Below the pieces are notes generated by a model. That model had not been told where the DNA came from, did not search any database, and was given only the letters and a program-made list of their open reading frames with translations. From assembly GCF_900102175.1 (NCBI RefSeq), contig NZ_FNKN01000002.1, forward strand, positions 558,001 to 622,000: a DNA stretch of 64,000 nt. Direction: 5' to 3'. Positions 1 through 9,051 of the stretch are shown in pieces; the first letter of the stretch is position 1, and each line of letters starts with the position of its first letter. The position numbers and the translations under genes are program-made. This stretch comes from Microbacterium sp. cf332. Lineage in GTDB: Bacteria; Actinomycetota; Actinomycetes; Actinomycetales; Microbacteriaceae.

Positions 1-411
1 CGCCAGGAAGGGATGGTCGGGGCGCCGCGGACGCACGATCGTGTGACCGCCCCGCTGCGCGAGCTCGATCACCCCGGTGACGTCGCCGTCGACGAAGCCG
101 AGGTTCACGCCGCCGCGCTCGGGGATCTCACCGAAGGCGTGCTCGCCGCGCAGCGTCTCGCCGTCGAGCTCGAGCGTCTCGCCGTCTGCCAGGCTCACGA
201 CCGGCCCGCCCGGTCCGAGCGTCCACGTGCCGGGTGCGTCGGGCAGCGTGACGGCGGCATCGCCGAGCCAGTGCAGCCCCGTCACCGCGAGGAAGCCGTG
301 GGGGTCGGCCCGCCGCGCCTCGTGCTCGCGGTGCCAGGTCTCCCAGTCGCGACCGAAGGCCGCGCGGTCGATCGTGCCGCCGGGGATGCGGTCATCGGTC
401 GTCGTGCTCAT
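1..411 (-). CDS. DUF1684 domain protein (partial, 3' end outside window)
   Basis: The first 137 residues of a minus-strand gene whose 3' end lies beyond the window. The start ATG at 411 overlaps the TGA of the upstream M20 peptidase gene by 4 bp, so it is the last visible gene of the peptide-importer operon. The reading begins MSTTTDDRIPGGTID and contains a Trp-rich segment (WETWHREHEARR, then HGFLAVTGLHWLGD) typical of DUF1684 proteins. That family has no settled biochemical role that I can state. The coupling suggests a job linked to the imported or hydrolysed substrate. The family call is from recognition of the N-terminal motif only. Confidence 0.75.
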   Translation of the reverse strand, partial: MSTTTDDRIPGGTIDRAAFGRDWETWHREHEARRADPHGFLAVTGLHWLGDAAVTLPDAPGTWTLGPGGPVVSLADGETLELDGETLRGEHAFGEIPERGGVNLGFVDGDVTGVIELAQRGGHTIVRPRRPDHPFLA

Positions 412-1751
412 GTGTTCTCCTGATCGTGGAAGGTGCGCACGACGTGGTCGAGCGCGTGGACGGTGAGGTCGAGCGAGGCGAGGTCGATGCGCTCGTTGTG
501 GCCGTGGAACAGCCGGCGGAAGGTGCCGTAGTCCCAGCGTTCGCTGAGCACCCCGAACCCGTAGGCCGGAATGCCGCGCCGCCGGTAGAACCGGCCGTCG
601 GTGCCGCCGATGCCGAGCATCGGAAGCAGCTCCGCCTGCGGGTAGGCCCGGCGCACGGCGCTGCCGAGCGCGGCGAACAGCGGGGTGTCGGTCGGCGAGA
701 TCGTCGACTCGCCGAACCAGTCGCCCTCGATCTCGATGTGCTCGAGCAGGTCACCGAGCGCCTCACGCAGGTAGCCGTGCACGTCGTCGGGTGTCACGCC
801 CGGCAGGATCCGGATGTCGAGCTGCACGGTCGCCTCGCCGGGGATGACGTTCGCCTTGTCGCCCGCGCGGACCACGTTGGGCGAGATGGTCGTGTGGGTC
901 GAGGCGTGTGCGAATCCGTTCAGCTCGCCGAGCGCGTCGACGCCGTCGAAGAACCGGGCAGGGTCGGTCACCGCCGCGCCGACGTCGGGGTCGAGGTCGA
1001 GGGCATCGGCATACGCGCGCCACTGCGGGGTGATGACCGTCGGACCGCGGAAGCGCGCGAGCCGCGTCACCGCCTCCGCTGCGATCACGCCGGCGTTGCG
1101 GGTCCCCCACGGCGCGGATCCGTGCCCCGGCACGCCCCGCGCCCGCAGCAGGCGGCCGGCTCCGCCCTTCTCTCCCACCATGACTCCGAGCGACGGTGTC
1201 GAGCCGGCGTGCGCGCCGCCCGACTCGGTCAGGACGTAGTCGGCGTCGATGAGGTCGAGCCGGTGCTCGGTGAGCCAGCCGACACCGAACCTGCTGCCGC
1301 TCTCCTCGTCGGCCACGGCCGCGAACACGAGGTCGCCGCGCGGTCGGAAGCCGCTCGTCGCGATCGCCCGGGTGACGACGGCGTAGGCCGCGGTGAGGTT
1401 GAGCATGTCGATCGCTCCGCGTCCCCACAGCACACCGTCGACGATCTCGGCTCCGAACGGATCACGCTCCCAGCCGGCCGGCTCGACGGGCACGACATCC
1501 GTGTGGCCGACGAGCGCGAGCGACGGAGCGCCGCGGTCGGTGCCCTCGATCCGGACGATCAGCGACTGACGTCCCGGATGCGGTTCGACGACGACGCCTT
1601 CGACGCCGGAGCCGGCGAAGAACTCCTGCAGCGTGCGCACCTGGCGCCACTCCTGCCCCGAGTCGGGGGTGCCGTCGTTGACCGCGGCGTTGCGGATCAG
1701 CTGCTGCAGCAGCTCGGTCGTCTGCTCGGCGAGCCCCGGTGCTCCGCTCAT
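408..1751 (-). CDS. M20-family metallopeptidase / amidohydrolase
   Basis: A 447-residue di-zinc hydrolase of the M20/ArgE/DapE type, expected to cleave peptide or amide bonds of a small imported substrate in the cytoplasm. Metal-site motifs are all present: GHTDVVP (His83, Asp85), GRGAIDM (Asp115 as the bridging ligand) and ADEESG (Glu149 catalytic base, Glu150 ligand). There is no signal peptide. The start ATG overlaps the stop of the dual ABC ATPase gene by 4 bp and its own stop overlaps the next start by 4 bp, so translation is coupled through the operon. The linkage to an oligopeptide-type importer suggests it processes that importer's cargo. The exact substrate cannot be read from sequence. 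Confidence 0.9.
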   Translation of the reverse strand: MSGAPGLAEQTTELLQQLIRNAAVNDGTPDSGQEWRQVRTLQEFFAGSGVEGVVVEPHPGRQSLIVRIEGTDRGAPSLALVGHTDVVPVEPAGWERDPFGAEIVDGVLWGRGAIDMLNLTAAYAVVTRAIATSGFRPRGDLVFAAVADEESGSRFGVGWLTEHRLDLIDADYVLTESGGAHAGSTPSLGVMVGEKGGAGRLLRARGVPGHGSAPWGTRNAGVIAAEAVTRLARFRGPTVITPQWRAYADALDLDPDVGAAVTDPARFFDGVDALGELNGFAHASTHTTISPNVVRAGDKANVIPGEATVQLDIRILPGVTPDDVHGYLREALGDLLEHIEIEGDWFGESTISPTDTPLFAALGSAVRRAYPQAELLPMLGIGGTDGRFYRRRGIPAYGFGVLSERWDYGTFRRLFHGHNERIDLASLDLTVHALDHVVRTFHDQENT

Positions 1752-3397
1752 GCGACGGCCTCTCGTGCGCGTCCGGGGATGGCGTTGATCAGGCGGCGCG
1801 TGTACTCCTCGCGCGGGTACGTCAGCACCGTGGCGGTCGCCCCCTGCTCGACGACGCGCCCCTTCTGCATCACCGCGACGCGGTCCGAGATCTCGCGCAC
1901 GACCGCGAGATCGTGGCTGATGAAGAGGTACGACACCCCGAGCTGCTGCTGCAGCTCGACGAGAAGGTCGAGGATCTGCGCCTGCACCGACACGTCAAGG
2001 GCCGAGACCGCCTCGTCGAGGACCACCAGGTCGGGGTCGGTCGCCAGAGCGCGCGCGATCGCGACGCGCTGGCGCTGCCCGCCCGACAGCTCGGCCGGTC
2101 GGCGCCGCGCGGTGTCGGCGGGCAGTGCGACGCGATCGAGCAGCTCCCGGACGCGCGCCGCCCGCCGTTCCCGGTCACCGATGCCGAACGCGCGCAGCGG
2201 CTCGTCGATGACGTCCGCGATCGTGAACCGCGGGTCGAGCGAGGCGTACGGGCTCTGGTAGACGAGCTGGAACCGCCGACGGAGCGACCGCAGCTGCTCG
2301 CGCCCGGCCGTCACGAGATCCACGCCGTCGAAACGGATGCCGCCGGCCGTGGGCTGCTCGAGTCGCAGGGCCAGCCGTGCGGTCGTGCTCTTGCCCGACC
2401 CCGACTCGCCCACGACCGCGAGGGTCTCGCCCCGCCCGACCGTGAACGACACGTCGTCGACGGCGACGAGGCGGCGACGGCCGGGGAGCGCGAACTCCTT
2501 GCGCAGCCCGGAGACCTCGAGGAGCGGAGCGGACGGCCGGCTCGCGTGCGGCTCGATCGTCTCGGCCGTCACGGCCGTCACGGGCCGCACATCCGTCGCC
2601 CGCAGTCCCGGTGCCGCCGCGATGAGCGCGCGCGTGTAGGGATGCCGGGGGTCGGCGAGCACGGCGCTCGACGACCCCTGCTCGACGATGCGTCCGTGCT
2701 GCATCACGATGATGCGGTCGGCCCGGTCGGCGGCGACGCCGAGGTCATGTGTGATGAGCAGCACCGCGGTGCCGAGGGTGTCGGCGAGCGTGTCGATGTG
2801 GTCGAGGATCTGCTTCTGCACCGTGACGTCGAGGGCGCTCGTCGGCTCGTCGGCGATCACGAGCTGCGGCTCGGCCGCGAGCGCCGCAGCGATGAGAGCG
2901 CGCTGCCGCATCCCGCCCGAGAACTGGTGCGGGAACTGCTGCGCCCGGGCCTCGGGCTCGGGGATGCCGGCGAGTCCGAGCAGCTCCACCGCCTGCCGGT
3001 CGGCGGCGCGACGCGAGGCGAGCCCGTGGATCACGAGCGGCTCGCCGACCTGCCGGCCCACGCGCTTCACCGGGTTCAGGCTCGTCCCCGGGTCCTGTGG
3101 GATCAGGCCGATCCTGCGACCGCGCACCGCGCGCCACGCCCGGGACGAGAGCCCGGTCAGGTCTTCGCCGTCGAACCGGATGGCGCCGGCGTCGACGCGG
3201 GCGTTGCGTGCGAGCAGGTGGATGACGGCGTGCGCGGTCGTGCTCTTGCCCGAACCGGACTCGCCGACGATGGCGACGACCTCTCCTCGGTCGACCGAGA
3301 ACGACACGTCCGTCACGGCGGGTCGCGTCTCACCGTCGACCGTGTACGACACGGCCAGCCCGTCGACCTCGAGCAGGGGGGTGCGCGGAGCGGTCAT
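1748..3397 (-). CDS. ABC transporter ATPase, fused DppD-DppF type
   Basis: A 549-residue protein carrying two complete nucleotide-binding domains in tandem, replacing the separate DppD and DppF subunits of peptide importers. Walker A motifs (GESGSGKS) lie at about residues 45-52 and 330-337. Signature motifs are FSGGMRQ (about 159-165) and LSGGQRQ (about 438-444). The Walker B segments end in DEPTSALD and DEAVSALD, the latter with Ala in the usual Pro position. Each domain is followed by the C-terminal oligopeptide-ATPase extension (HPYTRALI; EYTRRLI). It overlaps the permease gene upstream and the M20 gene downstream by 4 bp each. It powers the importer encoded at 3394-6996. Confidence 0.95.
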   Translation of the reverse strand: MTAPRTPLLEVDGLAVSYTVDGETRPAVTDVSFSVDRGEVVAIVGESGSGKSTTAHAVIHLLARNARVDAGAIRFDGEDLTGLSSRAWRAVRGRRIGLIPQDPGTSLNPVKRVGRQVGEPLVIHGLASRRAADRQAVELLGLAGIPEPEARAQQFPHQFSGGMRQRALIAAALAAEPQLVIADEPTSALDVTVQKQILDHIDTLADTLGTAVLLITHDLGVAADRADRIIVMQHGRIVEQGSSSAVLADPRHPYTRALIAAAPGLRATDVRPVTAVTAETIEPHASRPSAPLLEVSGLRKEFALPGRRRLVAVDDVSFTVGRGETLAVVGESGSGKSTTARLALRLEQPTAGGIRFDGVDLVTAGREQLRSLRRRFQLVYQSPYASLDPRFTIADVIDEPLRAFGIGDRERRAARVRELLDRVALPADTARRRPAELSGGQRQRVAIARALATDPDLVVLDEAVSALDVSVQAQILDLLVELQQQLGVSYLFISHDLAVVREISDRVAVMQKGRVVEQGATATVLTYPREEYTRRLINAIPGRAREAVA

Positions 3398-4326
3398 CGG
3401 GTTCCTCCGTTGCGTTCAAGAGCGCGTGAGATGCGGTTGGCCGAGAGCACGACGGCGACGATCACGAGCCCGGGCAGCGTCGTGAGCCACCAGGCCACCG
3501 CGAGGTAGTCGCGGCCGCCCGACACGAGCGATCCCCACTCGGGCGTCGGCGGCGGTGCGCCGAACCCGAGGAACGACAGCGACGAGATCGCCAGCACCAT
3601 GACGCCGAACTCGAGGGCGGCGAGGGCGACGACCGGTCCCGACGCGTTCGGCAGCACGTGGCGCGCCAGGATCGTGTACCACCGCACGCCCGACACCCGG
3701 GCTGCTTCGACGTACACCGCCGTCGCGACCTGCAGCACCTCGGCGCGCATGACGCGTGAGAACGACGCGACGCTCGCGAGTCCGACCGCGATCGCGACGT
3801 TGATCGTCCCGAAGCCCAGTGCCGTGATGAGGGCGAGCGAGAGCAGCAGGCTCGGGATCGCCAGCAGGACATCCATGAAGCGCATGATCGCGTCGTCGAC
3901 GAATCCGCGCAGGAAGCCGGCGAGCAGCCCGAACACCGAGCCCACCGTGAGCCCGACGGCGACGGCGACGCTCGTCGCGGCGAGCGAGGTGGCCGAGCCG
4001 TGCACGACCCGGGCGAACAGATCGCGCCCGAGGTTGTCGGTGCCGAAGAGGTGCGCGGCCGACGGCGGCTGCAGCCGGTCGCGCGCGACGCCCTCGATCG
4101 GATCCCACGAGGTGAACCAGGTCGGCGCCACGGCCCACAGCACGACCAGGCCGAGCACGGCGACAGCGAGCACGAGCGTCGGTTGGCGCAGGAACGAGCG
4201 GATGCCGCGCGCGGCGCGTGCCCGATCCGCTCCGCCACGAGTCGGTCGACGGCCGCTGCCGGGCTCCGGACGGGCGGGGTCGGCGGGGTCGGTCGGACGC
4301 GCGGGGGCGTCGAGGGTGATGGCCAT
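3394..4326 (-). CDS. Peptide ABC transporter permease, DppC type
   Basis: A 310-residue inner-membrane permease with a long hydrophilic N-terminus followed by about six hydrophobic segments. The EAA coupling loop is visible as EAARVSGVRWYTILARHVLP. The N-terminal region has the OppC_N character (LRQPTLVLAVAVLGLVVLW), and FGTDNLGRDLFARV is the typical DppC/OppC motif. The ATG at 4326 is preceded by GGAGGAACC. It follows the DppB-like gene after 12 bp and overlaps the ATPase start by 4 bp. With that partner it forms the transmembrane channel. Confidence 0.95.
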   Translation of the reverse strand: MAITLDAPARPTDPADPARPEPGSGRRPTRGGADRARAARGIRSFLRQPTLVLAVAVLGLVVLWAVAPTWFTSWDPIEGVARDRLQPPSAAHLFGTDNLGRDLFARVVHGSATSLAATSVAVAVGLTVGSVFGLLAGFLRGFVDDAIMRFMDVLLAIPSLLLSLALITALGFGTINVAIAVGLASVASFSRVMRAEVLQVATAVYVEAARVSGVRWYTILARHVLPNASGPVVALAALEFGVMVLAISSLSFLGFGAPPPTPEWGSLVSGGRDYLAVAWWLTTLPGLVIVAVVLSANRISRALERNGGTR

Positions 4327-4338
4327 GGTTCCTCCGGC

Positions 4339-5295
4339 TCAGGCGGCGATGAACGCCGTGCGGGCGAGCGTGATGCGGCGGTCGACGAGCGGGTAGACGA
4401 GATCGACGAGCAGGTTGGCGACGACGAAGACGAGGGCGGCGAACACCACGACGATCTGCACGACCGGGACGTCGCGGTTGTTCACGGCGGTCACCACCAG
4501 GCGCCCGATGCCCAACCGCGAGAAGACGGTCTCGGTCACGACGGCGCCCGAGAGCAACCCGCCCACGAGGACGCCGCCCATCGTCAGGGTGGGGATGACG
4601 GCGTTGCGCAGCGCGTGACCGAACTGCACGCGGGCCTCGCCGGCGCCCTTCGCGCGGACGACCTCGACGTAGGGCTGCGCGAGGGTCGAGCGCAGGCTGC
4701 GCGAGAGCAGCTGCGCGATGAACGCCCCCGAGGGGATCGCGATCGTCACGGCGGGCAGCACGAGACTCACGAAGCCGTCGTCACCCATCGCCGGGAACAG
4801 GCGCAGCTGGAACGAGAACGCCTGCAGCAGCAGGAGCCCGATCCAGAACACCGGGATGGAGACGCCGATCGGCGGGAGCGAGAACAGCAGGTTGCGCAGC
4901 CACGCGGTGCGCGTGAGCGAGGCCGCGAGGGCGAGGACCGCGCCGAGGACGATCGACAGGACGAATGCGAAGCCGGTCAGGGCGAGCGTCGGAGGCAGCG
5001 CCTCACCGAGCAGATCGGCGGCGGGACGACCGGTCTGCGTCGAGGTGCCGAAGTCGCCGACCAGGGCCCGGCCGAGCGCCGTGAGGTACTGCTCCCACAG
5101 GGGCCGGTCGAGCCCGAGCTCGGCGCGCAACCGCGCCACGAGCTCGGGGTCGACCGCTTCCTGGTCGGCCCCGCCCGCGAACAATGCGGAGGCGTCACCG
5201 GGCAGCAGGTACAGGACGAGGAACGAGATCGTGTACGCCGCCCAGAGCACGACCAGGCCCTGTCCGACGCGTCGCGCGATGTATGTCAGCCACAT
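4339..5295 (-). CDS. Peptide ABC transporter permease, DppB type
   Basis: A 318-residue permease starting MWLTYIARRVGQGLVVLWAA, the standard DppB/OppB N-terminal helix, followed by the periplasmic loop typical of DppB (LARLRAELGLDRPLWEQYL). The EAA loop reads YVEVVRAKGAGEARVQFGHA. It lies 30 bp after the solute-binding protein gene and 12 bp before the DppC gene, in canonical order SBP-DppB-DppC-ATPase. It forms the channel together with the 3394-4326 product. Confidence 0.95.
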   Translation of the reverse strand: MWLTYIARRVGQGLVVLWAAYTISFLVLYLLPGDASALFAGGADQEAVDPELVARLRAELGLDRPLWEQYLTALGRALVGDFGTSTQTGRPAADLLGEALPPTLALTGFAFVLSIVLGAVLALAASLTRTAWLRNLLFSLPPIGVSIPVFWIGLLLLQAFSFQLRLFPAMGDDGFVSLVLPAVTIAIPSGAFIAQLLSRSLRSTLAQPYVEVVRAKGAGEARVQFGHALRNAVIPTLTMGGVLVGGLLSGAVVTETVFSRLGIGRLVVTAVNNRDVPVVQIVVVFAALVFVVANLLVDLVYPLVDRRITLARTAFIAA

Positions 5296-5325
5296 GATGA
5301 TCCGGTCCCCGTCCGTTCGGCGCGC

Positions 5326-6996
5326 TTACTCGGCGATCCAGGCGTCGTAGAAGTCGAGACGGCTCGACGCCTCGAACGTGAGACCCTGCACCTTCGACGA
5401 CGCGGTGATGGTGGTCGAGAGCTCGTAGATCGGGATCGTGATGCCCTCGGTGATGAGCGCGCGCGCCGCATCGTCGACGACCGTCTGACGCTGTGCGGCA
5501 TCCGTGATCGCCGACTGCTCGTCGAGCAGATCGTCGACGGCGGTGCGCGTCGTGCGCCGGGTGTTCCCGGTCGGGTTGTCGGCCGTGAAGACGGTGCGCA
5601 GCACGTCGGGGTCGGACCGGGTCAGGTTGCCGTAGACGAAGTCGTAGGTGCCGTCGGCCGATGCCGCCTGCGAGTCGGCGATGCTGGCGAACTTCAGCTG
5701 CAGGTCGACGCCGATCGCGCGCAGCTGCTGCTGGACGAGCTCGAGCACCTCCTTGGGCGACTGCCAGTACGTGACGAGGAAGCTGAGCTTCTCGCCGTCC
5801 TTCTCGCGGATGCCGTCGGCGCCGATCGTCCATCCGGCCTCGTCGAGCAGGTCGCCCGCGGCATCCGGGTCGTATTCGAGCACGTCGCTCAGGTCGGTGA
5901 AGTACGGCGTCGACGAGGCGAGCGGCGACACCGCCGGCTTGTCGTCGGGTCCGAGCAGGGTCGCGGTGATCTCTCCGCGGTCGATGCCCTTCTGGATGGC
6001 CAGGCGCACGTCGGGGTCGGCGAGCTTGGGCGTCGACTGATTCGCGTAGAGGTTGTAGACGACGCCGGGGTTGGCGCGGTTCTCGCTCCAGAAGCCATCG
6101 CCCTCGAAGAGCACGGCGTCGGTCGCCGAGATGCCGGTGGTCGCGTCGATCTGCCCCGACTGCAGGCTGCCGGTGCGGTTGCCGGCCTCGGGAACGACGA
6201 CGTACTCGATCGCGTCGAGGTAGGCCTCGCCGGTGTGCTCGTTGGTCGCGGGGCCCCAGTCGTAGCCCTCCCGACGCACGAGCGTCGCGCCCTGGTTCGG
6301 GGTGTAGCTCTCGACCGAGAATGGGCCCGAACCGACGTAGTCGCCGAGACAGCGGTCGGCCTGGCTCACCGCGGCGGTCGCGGGGGAGAGCAGCCCGAGG
6401 CTGAACGTCGACGTCGCCTGCAGGAACTGCGCGCTCGGACGCGAGAACGCGATCGTCACGGTGCTGGCGTCGACGACGTCGATGCTCGCGAGGTCGGCGA
6501 GGTACGACGACCCGAGCGGAGCCTTCGCGCCGAGTGCCTGGATCGCCTCGAAGTTCGTCTTCACCGAGGCGGCGTCGATCGGCGCCCCGTCGGCGTAGGT
6601 CGCCCCGTCGCGCAGCGTGAACGTGAAGCTCGTGGCGTCGGCGTTGACCTCGTAGTCCTCGGCGAGCCAGGGCAGGATTTCGCCCGTCTCGGAGTCCTGC
6701 GTGGTCAGCGACGCGACCGTCTGGCGGGCGATCGCGATCGCGTCGTTGTTGCCGACCTGCTGGGGGTCGATGCACTGACTGTCGACGGAGATCGCGAAGG
6801 TCAGCGTGCCGCCCGACGCGGGCTCACCGGACGGAGAGGGGCTCGTGCCGGCGGTGGTCGAGCTGCAGGCGGAGAGGAGGAGGGCGCCGGCGGCCGCGCC
6901 GGCGATCAGTGCGGCCGGCGCGGTGACGCGATGCGCACGTGAGCGGGCGCGGGAACAGGTGCGGAGAAGAGGCATGCGTCCCAGGCTCGCGACCAT
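5326..6996 (-). CDS. Peptide ABC transporter substrate-binding lipoprotein (SBP_bac_5)
   Basis: A 556-residue family 5 solute-binding protein. A lipoprotein signal peptide ends in LLLSAC, giving Cys44 as the lipidation site if the ATG at 6996 is used. The ATG at 6975 (MPLLRTCSRARS) would give a more normal 37-residue signal and is a real alternative. The mature protein shows family features such as the FTLRDGATYADG segment and DVRLAIQKGIDR. It is the first gene of the six-gene operon running to the window start, and captures a peptide or another amine-containing ligand at the cell surface. Ligand identity is not evident. Confidence 0.93.
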   Translation of the reverse strand: MVASLGRMPLLRTCSRARSRAHRVTAPAALIAGAAAGALLLSACSSTTAGTSPSPSGEPASGGTLTFAISVDSQCIDPQQVGNNDAIAIARQTVASLTTQDSETGEILPWLAEDYEVNADATSFTFTLRDGATYADGAPIDAASVKTNFEAIQALGAKAPLGSSYLADLASIDVVDASTVTIAFSRPSAQFLQATSTFSLGLLSPATAAVSQADRCLGDYVGSGPFSVESYTPNQGATLVRREGYDWGPATNEHTGEAYLDAIEYVVVPEAGNRTGSLQSGQIDATTGISATDAVLFEGDGFWSENRANPGVVYNLYANQSTPKLADPDVRLAIQKGIDRGEITATLLGPDDKPAVSPLASSTPYFTDLSDVLEYDPDAAGDLLDEAGWTIGADGIREKDGEKLSFLVTYWQSPKEVLELVQQQLRAIGVDLQLKFASIADSQAASADGTYDFVYGNLTRSDPDVLRTVFTADNPTGNTRRTTRTAVDDLLDEQSAITDAAQRQTVVDDAARALITEGITIPIYELSTTITASSKVQGLTFEASSRLDFYDAWIAE

Positions 6997-7107
6997 GGGC
7001 TCGGCCGGCGCGCGCCCCCGTCACACAGCGGAAGACCCCGACACCCGGCTTCACACCCCGTCACGCAGCGTCATCCAGCCCGGCCCCGGTCCCCTCTCCT
7101 GCCCTCC

Positions 7108-7169
7108 GTCGAGTCGCCAGGAACGGCGGATGCTGACGCTCCCTCATCCGCAATCCGTGGCGAGTCGAC
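7108..7169. repeat. Dispersed palindromic element, copy 1
   Basis: An imperfect inverted repeat with 25-nt arms (7108-7132 and 7145-7169) matching at 20 of 25 positions. The left arm starts GTCGAGTCGCCA and ends GCGGATG; a 12-nt loop separates the arms. The same GTCGAGTCGCCA...GCGGATG core recurs at 42756-42823. The element sits 26 bp downstream of the stop of the iron-transport ATPase gene, so in RNA it could form a 3' hairpin and act as a terminator or stability element. Confidence 0.8.
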
Positions 7170-7195
7170 CCCGGGCGGAGCGAGGCGGCAGGTCG

Positions 7196-7999
7196 TCAGG
7201 CGCGGTGGTGGCGACTGAGGGGAGAGACGAGCGGCGCCCCGGAAGCGGGGTCGGGGATGACGATCGCGTCGATGCCGAAGACCTCGCGCACGAGGTCTGC
7301 CGTCACGACATCGACGGGAGCACCCTCCGCGACGATGCGCCCGCCTGACATCGCGACGAGATGGTCGGCGTAACGGCACGCGAGCGACAGCTCGTGCAGC
7401 ACCATCACGATCGTCGTGCCGCGCTCGTGGTTGAGGTCGACGAGCAGGTCGAGCACGTCTATCTGGTGGCTGATGTCGAGGTAGGTCGTCGGTTCGTCGA
7501 GCAGCATGACATCGGTCTGCTGCGCCAGGGCCATCGCGATCCAGACGCGCTGACGTTGACCGCCCGAGAGGGTGTCGACGGAACGGTCGGCGAGCTCGGC
7601 GACCCCCGCCGTGCGCATCGCAGCGTCGACGATCGCATCGTCTTCGGATGCGCGTCGCCGCAGCCAGCTCTGGTGCGGGTACCGTCCGCGGGCGATGAGG
7701 TCGGCCACGAGGATCGATTCCGGCGCGACCGGCGATTGCGGCAGCAGCCCCAGCACGCGCGCGACCTCCGCGGTCGGCCGCGAACGGATGTCGGCGCCGT
7801 CCAGCAGGATCGCGCCCGTGGCGGGCGTGAGCAGCCGGGCCAGAGCCCGGAGCAGCGTCGACTTTCCGCAGGCGTTCGCCCCGACGATCACGGTGATCCG
7901 CCCGGGCGGCACGGCGAGCGACAGGCCGTCGACGATCGTGACTCCGTCGTAGCCGAGCGTGATCGCCTCGGCGCTGAGTCGGTGGTCGGCGGTGGTCAT
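7196..7999 (-). CDS. Iron-siderophore ABC transporter ATPase (FecE/FepC type)
   Basis: A 267-residue ABC ATPase of the iron-chelate/cobalamin class. Walker A is GANACGKST (residues 40-48), the signature is LSGGQRQ (144-150), Walker B is VMLLDEP (164-170) and the switch His lies in VLHELSLACRYAD. The typical QSP Q-loop motif is present near residue 88. The ATG at 7999 overlaps the stop of the permease gene by 4 bp. An open frame continues far upstream on this strand, but it is antisense-like noise and the domain starts here. It ends the iron-uptake operon. Confidence 0.95.
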   Translation of the reverse strand: MTTADHRLSAEAITLGYDGVTIVDGLSLAVPPGRITVIVGANACGKSTLLRALARLLTPATGAILLDGADIRSRPTAEVARVLGLLPQSPVAPESILVADLIARGRYPHQSWLRRRASEDDAIVDAAMRTAGVAELADRSVDTLSGGQRQRVWIAMALAQQTDVMLLDEPTTYLDISHQIDVLDLLVDLNHERGTTIVMVLHELSLACRYADHLVAMSGGRIVAEGAPVDVVTADLVREVFGIDAIVIPDPASGAPLVSPLSRHHRA

Positions 8000-9051
8000 C
8001 GGGTGCCTCCCGGTCGGGTGGGGTCGGAGCGCGTGAGCAGCCAGGCGAGGTAGGGAGCGCCGATCGCTCCCGTCACGACCCCGACGGGAAAGGGGATGCC
8101 GGGAACGGCGTACAGCGCGATCAGGTCGGCCGCGCTGACGAGAGCGGCGCCGGTGGCCGCCGAGGCGACCAGCGAGATCGATCCCGGCCCCACGAGGCGT
8201 CGCGCGATCTGCGGCGCCATCAGGGCGACGAACCCGATCGGTCCGCTCGCCCCGACGGCGATCGCGGCGAGAACGACGGCGGTGAGCAGCACACCGACGC
8301 GGACCCGCTGCACCCGCACGCCCAGGGCCGCGGCTGTCGCGTCGTCGAGTTCGAGCCCGCGTAGCCCCCGCACCTGCAGAGCCAGCAGGGCGAACGCGAT
8401 GACCGCGACGACCCCGCTCGTGCCCACGACGCTCCACGACGAGCCGCCCAGACTGCCGACGAGCCAGGTGTACGCGACGCTCACGTCGCGGATCACCGCG
8501 CGGGTCAGCACGGTTCCCGTCAGCGCCGTGGCGAAGGCGGAGAACCCGACGCCGACGAGGATGAGCCTCAAGCCGTGCAGCCCGCGGTTCCAGGCCAGGA
8601 CGCCGATGAGCGCCGCGGCGACGACCGACCCACCGGCGACGAGACCGGTCAGCGCGATCCCACTGACACCGAGACCGAGCACGGCGGCCACGCCGACGGT
8701 TCCGGCGGACGCCGTGACCCCCAGCACGTCGGGGCTCGCGAGCGGGTTGCGCAGGACCGACTGGAAGACGGCCCCCGCGGCGCCGAGGCAGGCGCCGACG
8801 ACGACGGCAGCGAGGGCGCGCGGCATCCGCAGCTCCCAGACGACGAGCGAGACGACCGGCTGGGCGCGGCCTGTGATCGCCTCGACGACCTCTGCCGGCG
8901 AGAGCGCCGCCGGTCCCAGCAGCAGCGCCACCGCGAACAGGACGGCGACGGCGACGGCGGCGCCCCCCGAGACGATCGCGACCCGGCGAGCAGATGCTCG
9001 ACGGAGCGGTTGCGTCAGAGCCGCGGGCATCGCGGCCGGCGCGGGCGTCAC
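7996..9051 (-). CDS. FecCD-family iron-siderophore permease (second)
   Basis: A roughly 351-residue polytopic permease of the FecCD/BtuC family, with about nine or ten hydrophobic segments. Recognisable family motifs are GACLGAAGAVFQSVLRNPLASPDVLG and GPIGFVALMAPQIAR (quoted in short pieces: GAVFQSVLRNPLASPD, GPIGFVALMAPQ). The GTG at 9051 is chosen because it overlaps the upstream permease stop as GTGA. An ATG at 9030 (MPAALTQPL) is an alternative. It pairs with the 9048-10100 permease to form a heterodimeric channel. Confidence 0.93.
   Translation of the reverse strand: MTPAPAAMPAALTQPLRRASARRVAIVSGGAAVAVAVLFAVALLLGPAALSPAEVVEAITGRAQPVVSLVVWELRMPRALAAVVVGACLGAAGAVFQSVLRNPLASPDVLGVTASAGTVGVAAVLGLGVSGIALTGLVAGGSVVAAALIGVLAWNRGLHGLRLILVGVGFSAFATALTGTVLTRAVIRDVSVAYTWLVGSLGGSSWSVVGTSGVVAVIAFALLALQVRGLRGLELDDATAAALGVRVQRVRVGVLLTAVVLAAIAVGASGPIGFVALMAPQIARRLVGPGSISLVASAATGAALVSAADLIALYAVPGIPFPVGVVTGAIGAPYLAWLLTRSDPTRPGGTR

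Noticed and set aside
4000-6942. 980-codon open frame on the plus strand
   Set aside because: It is antisense to the clear peptide-importer genes, has Arg/Asp/Gly-rich low-complexity translation and no family motif; a codon-bias shadow of high-GC coding DNA.
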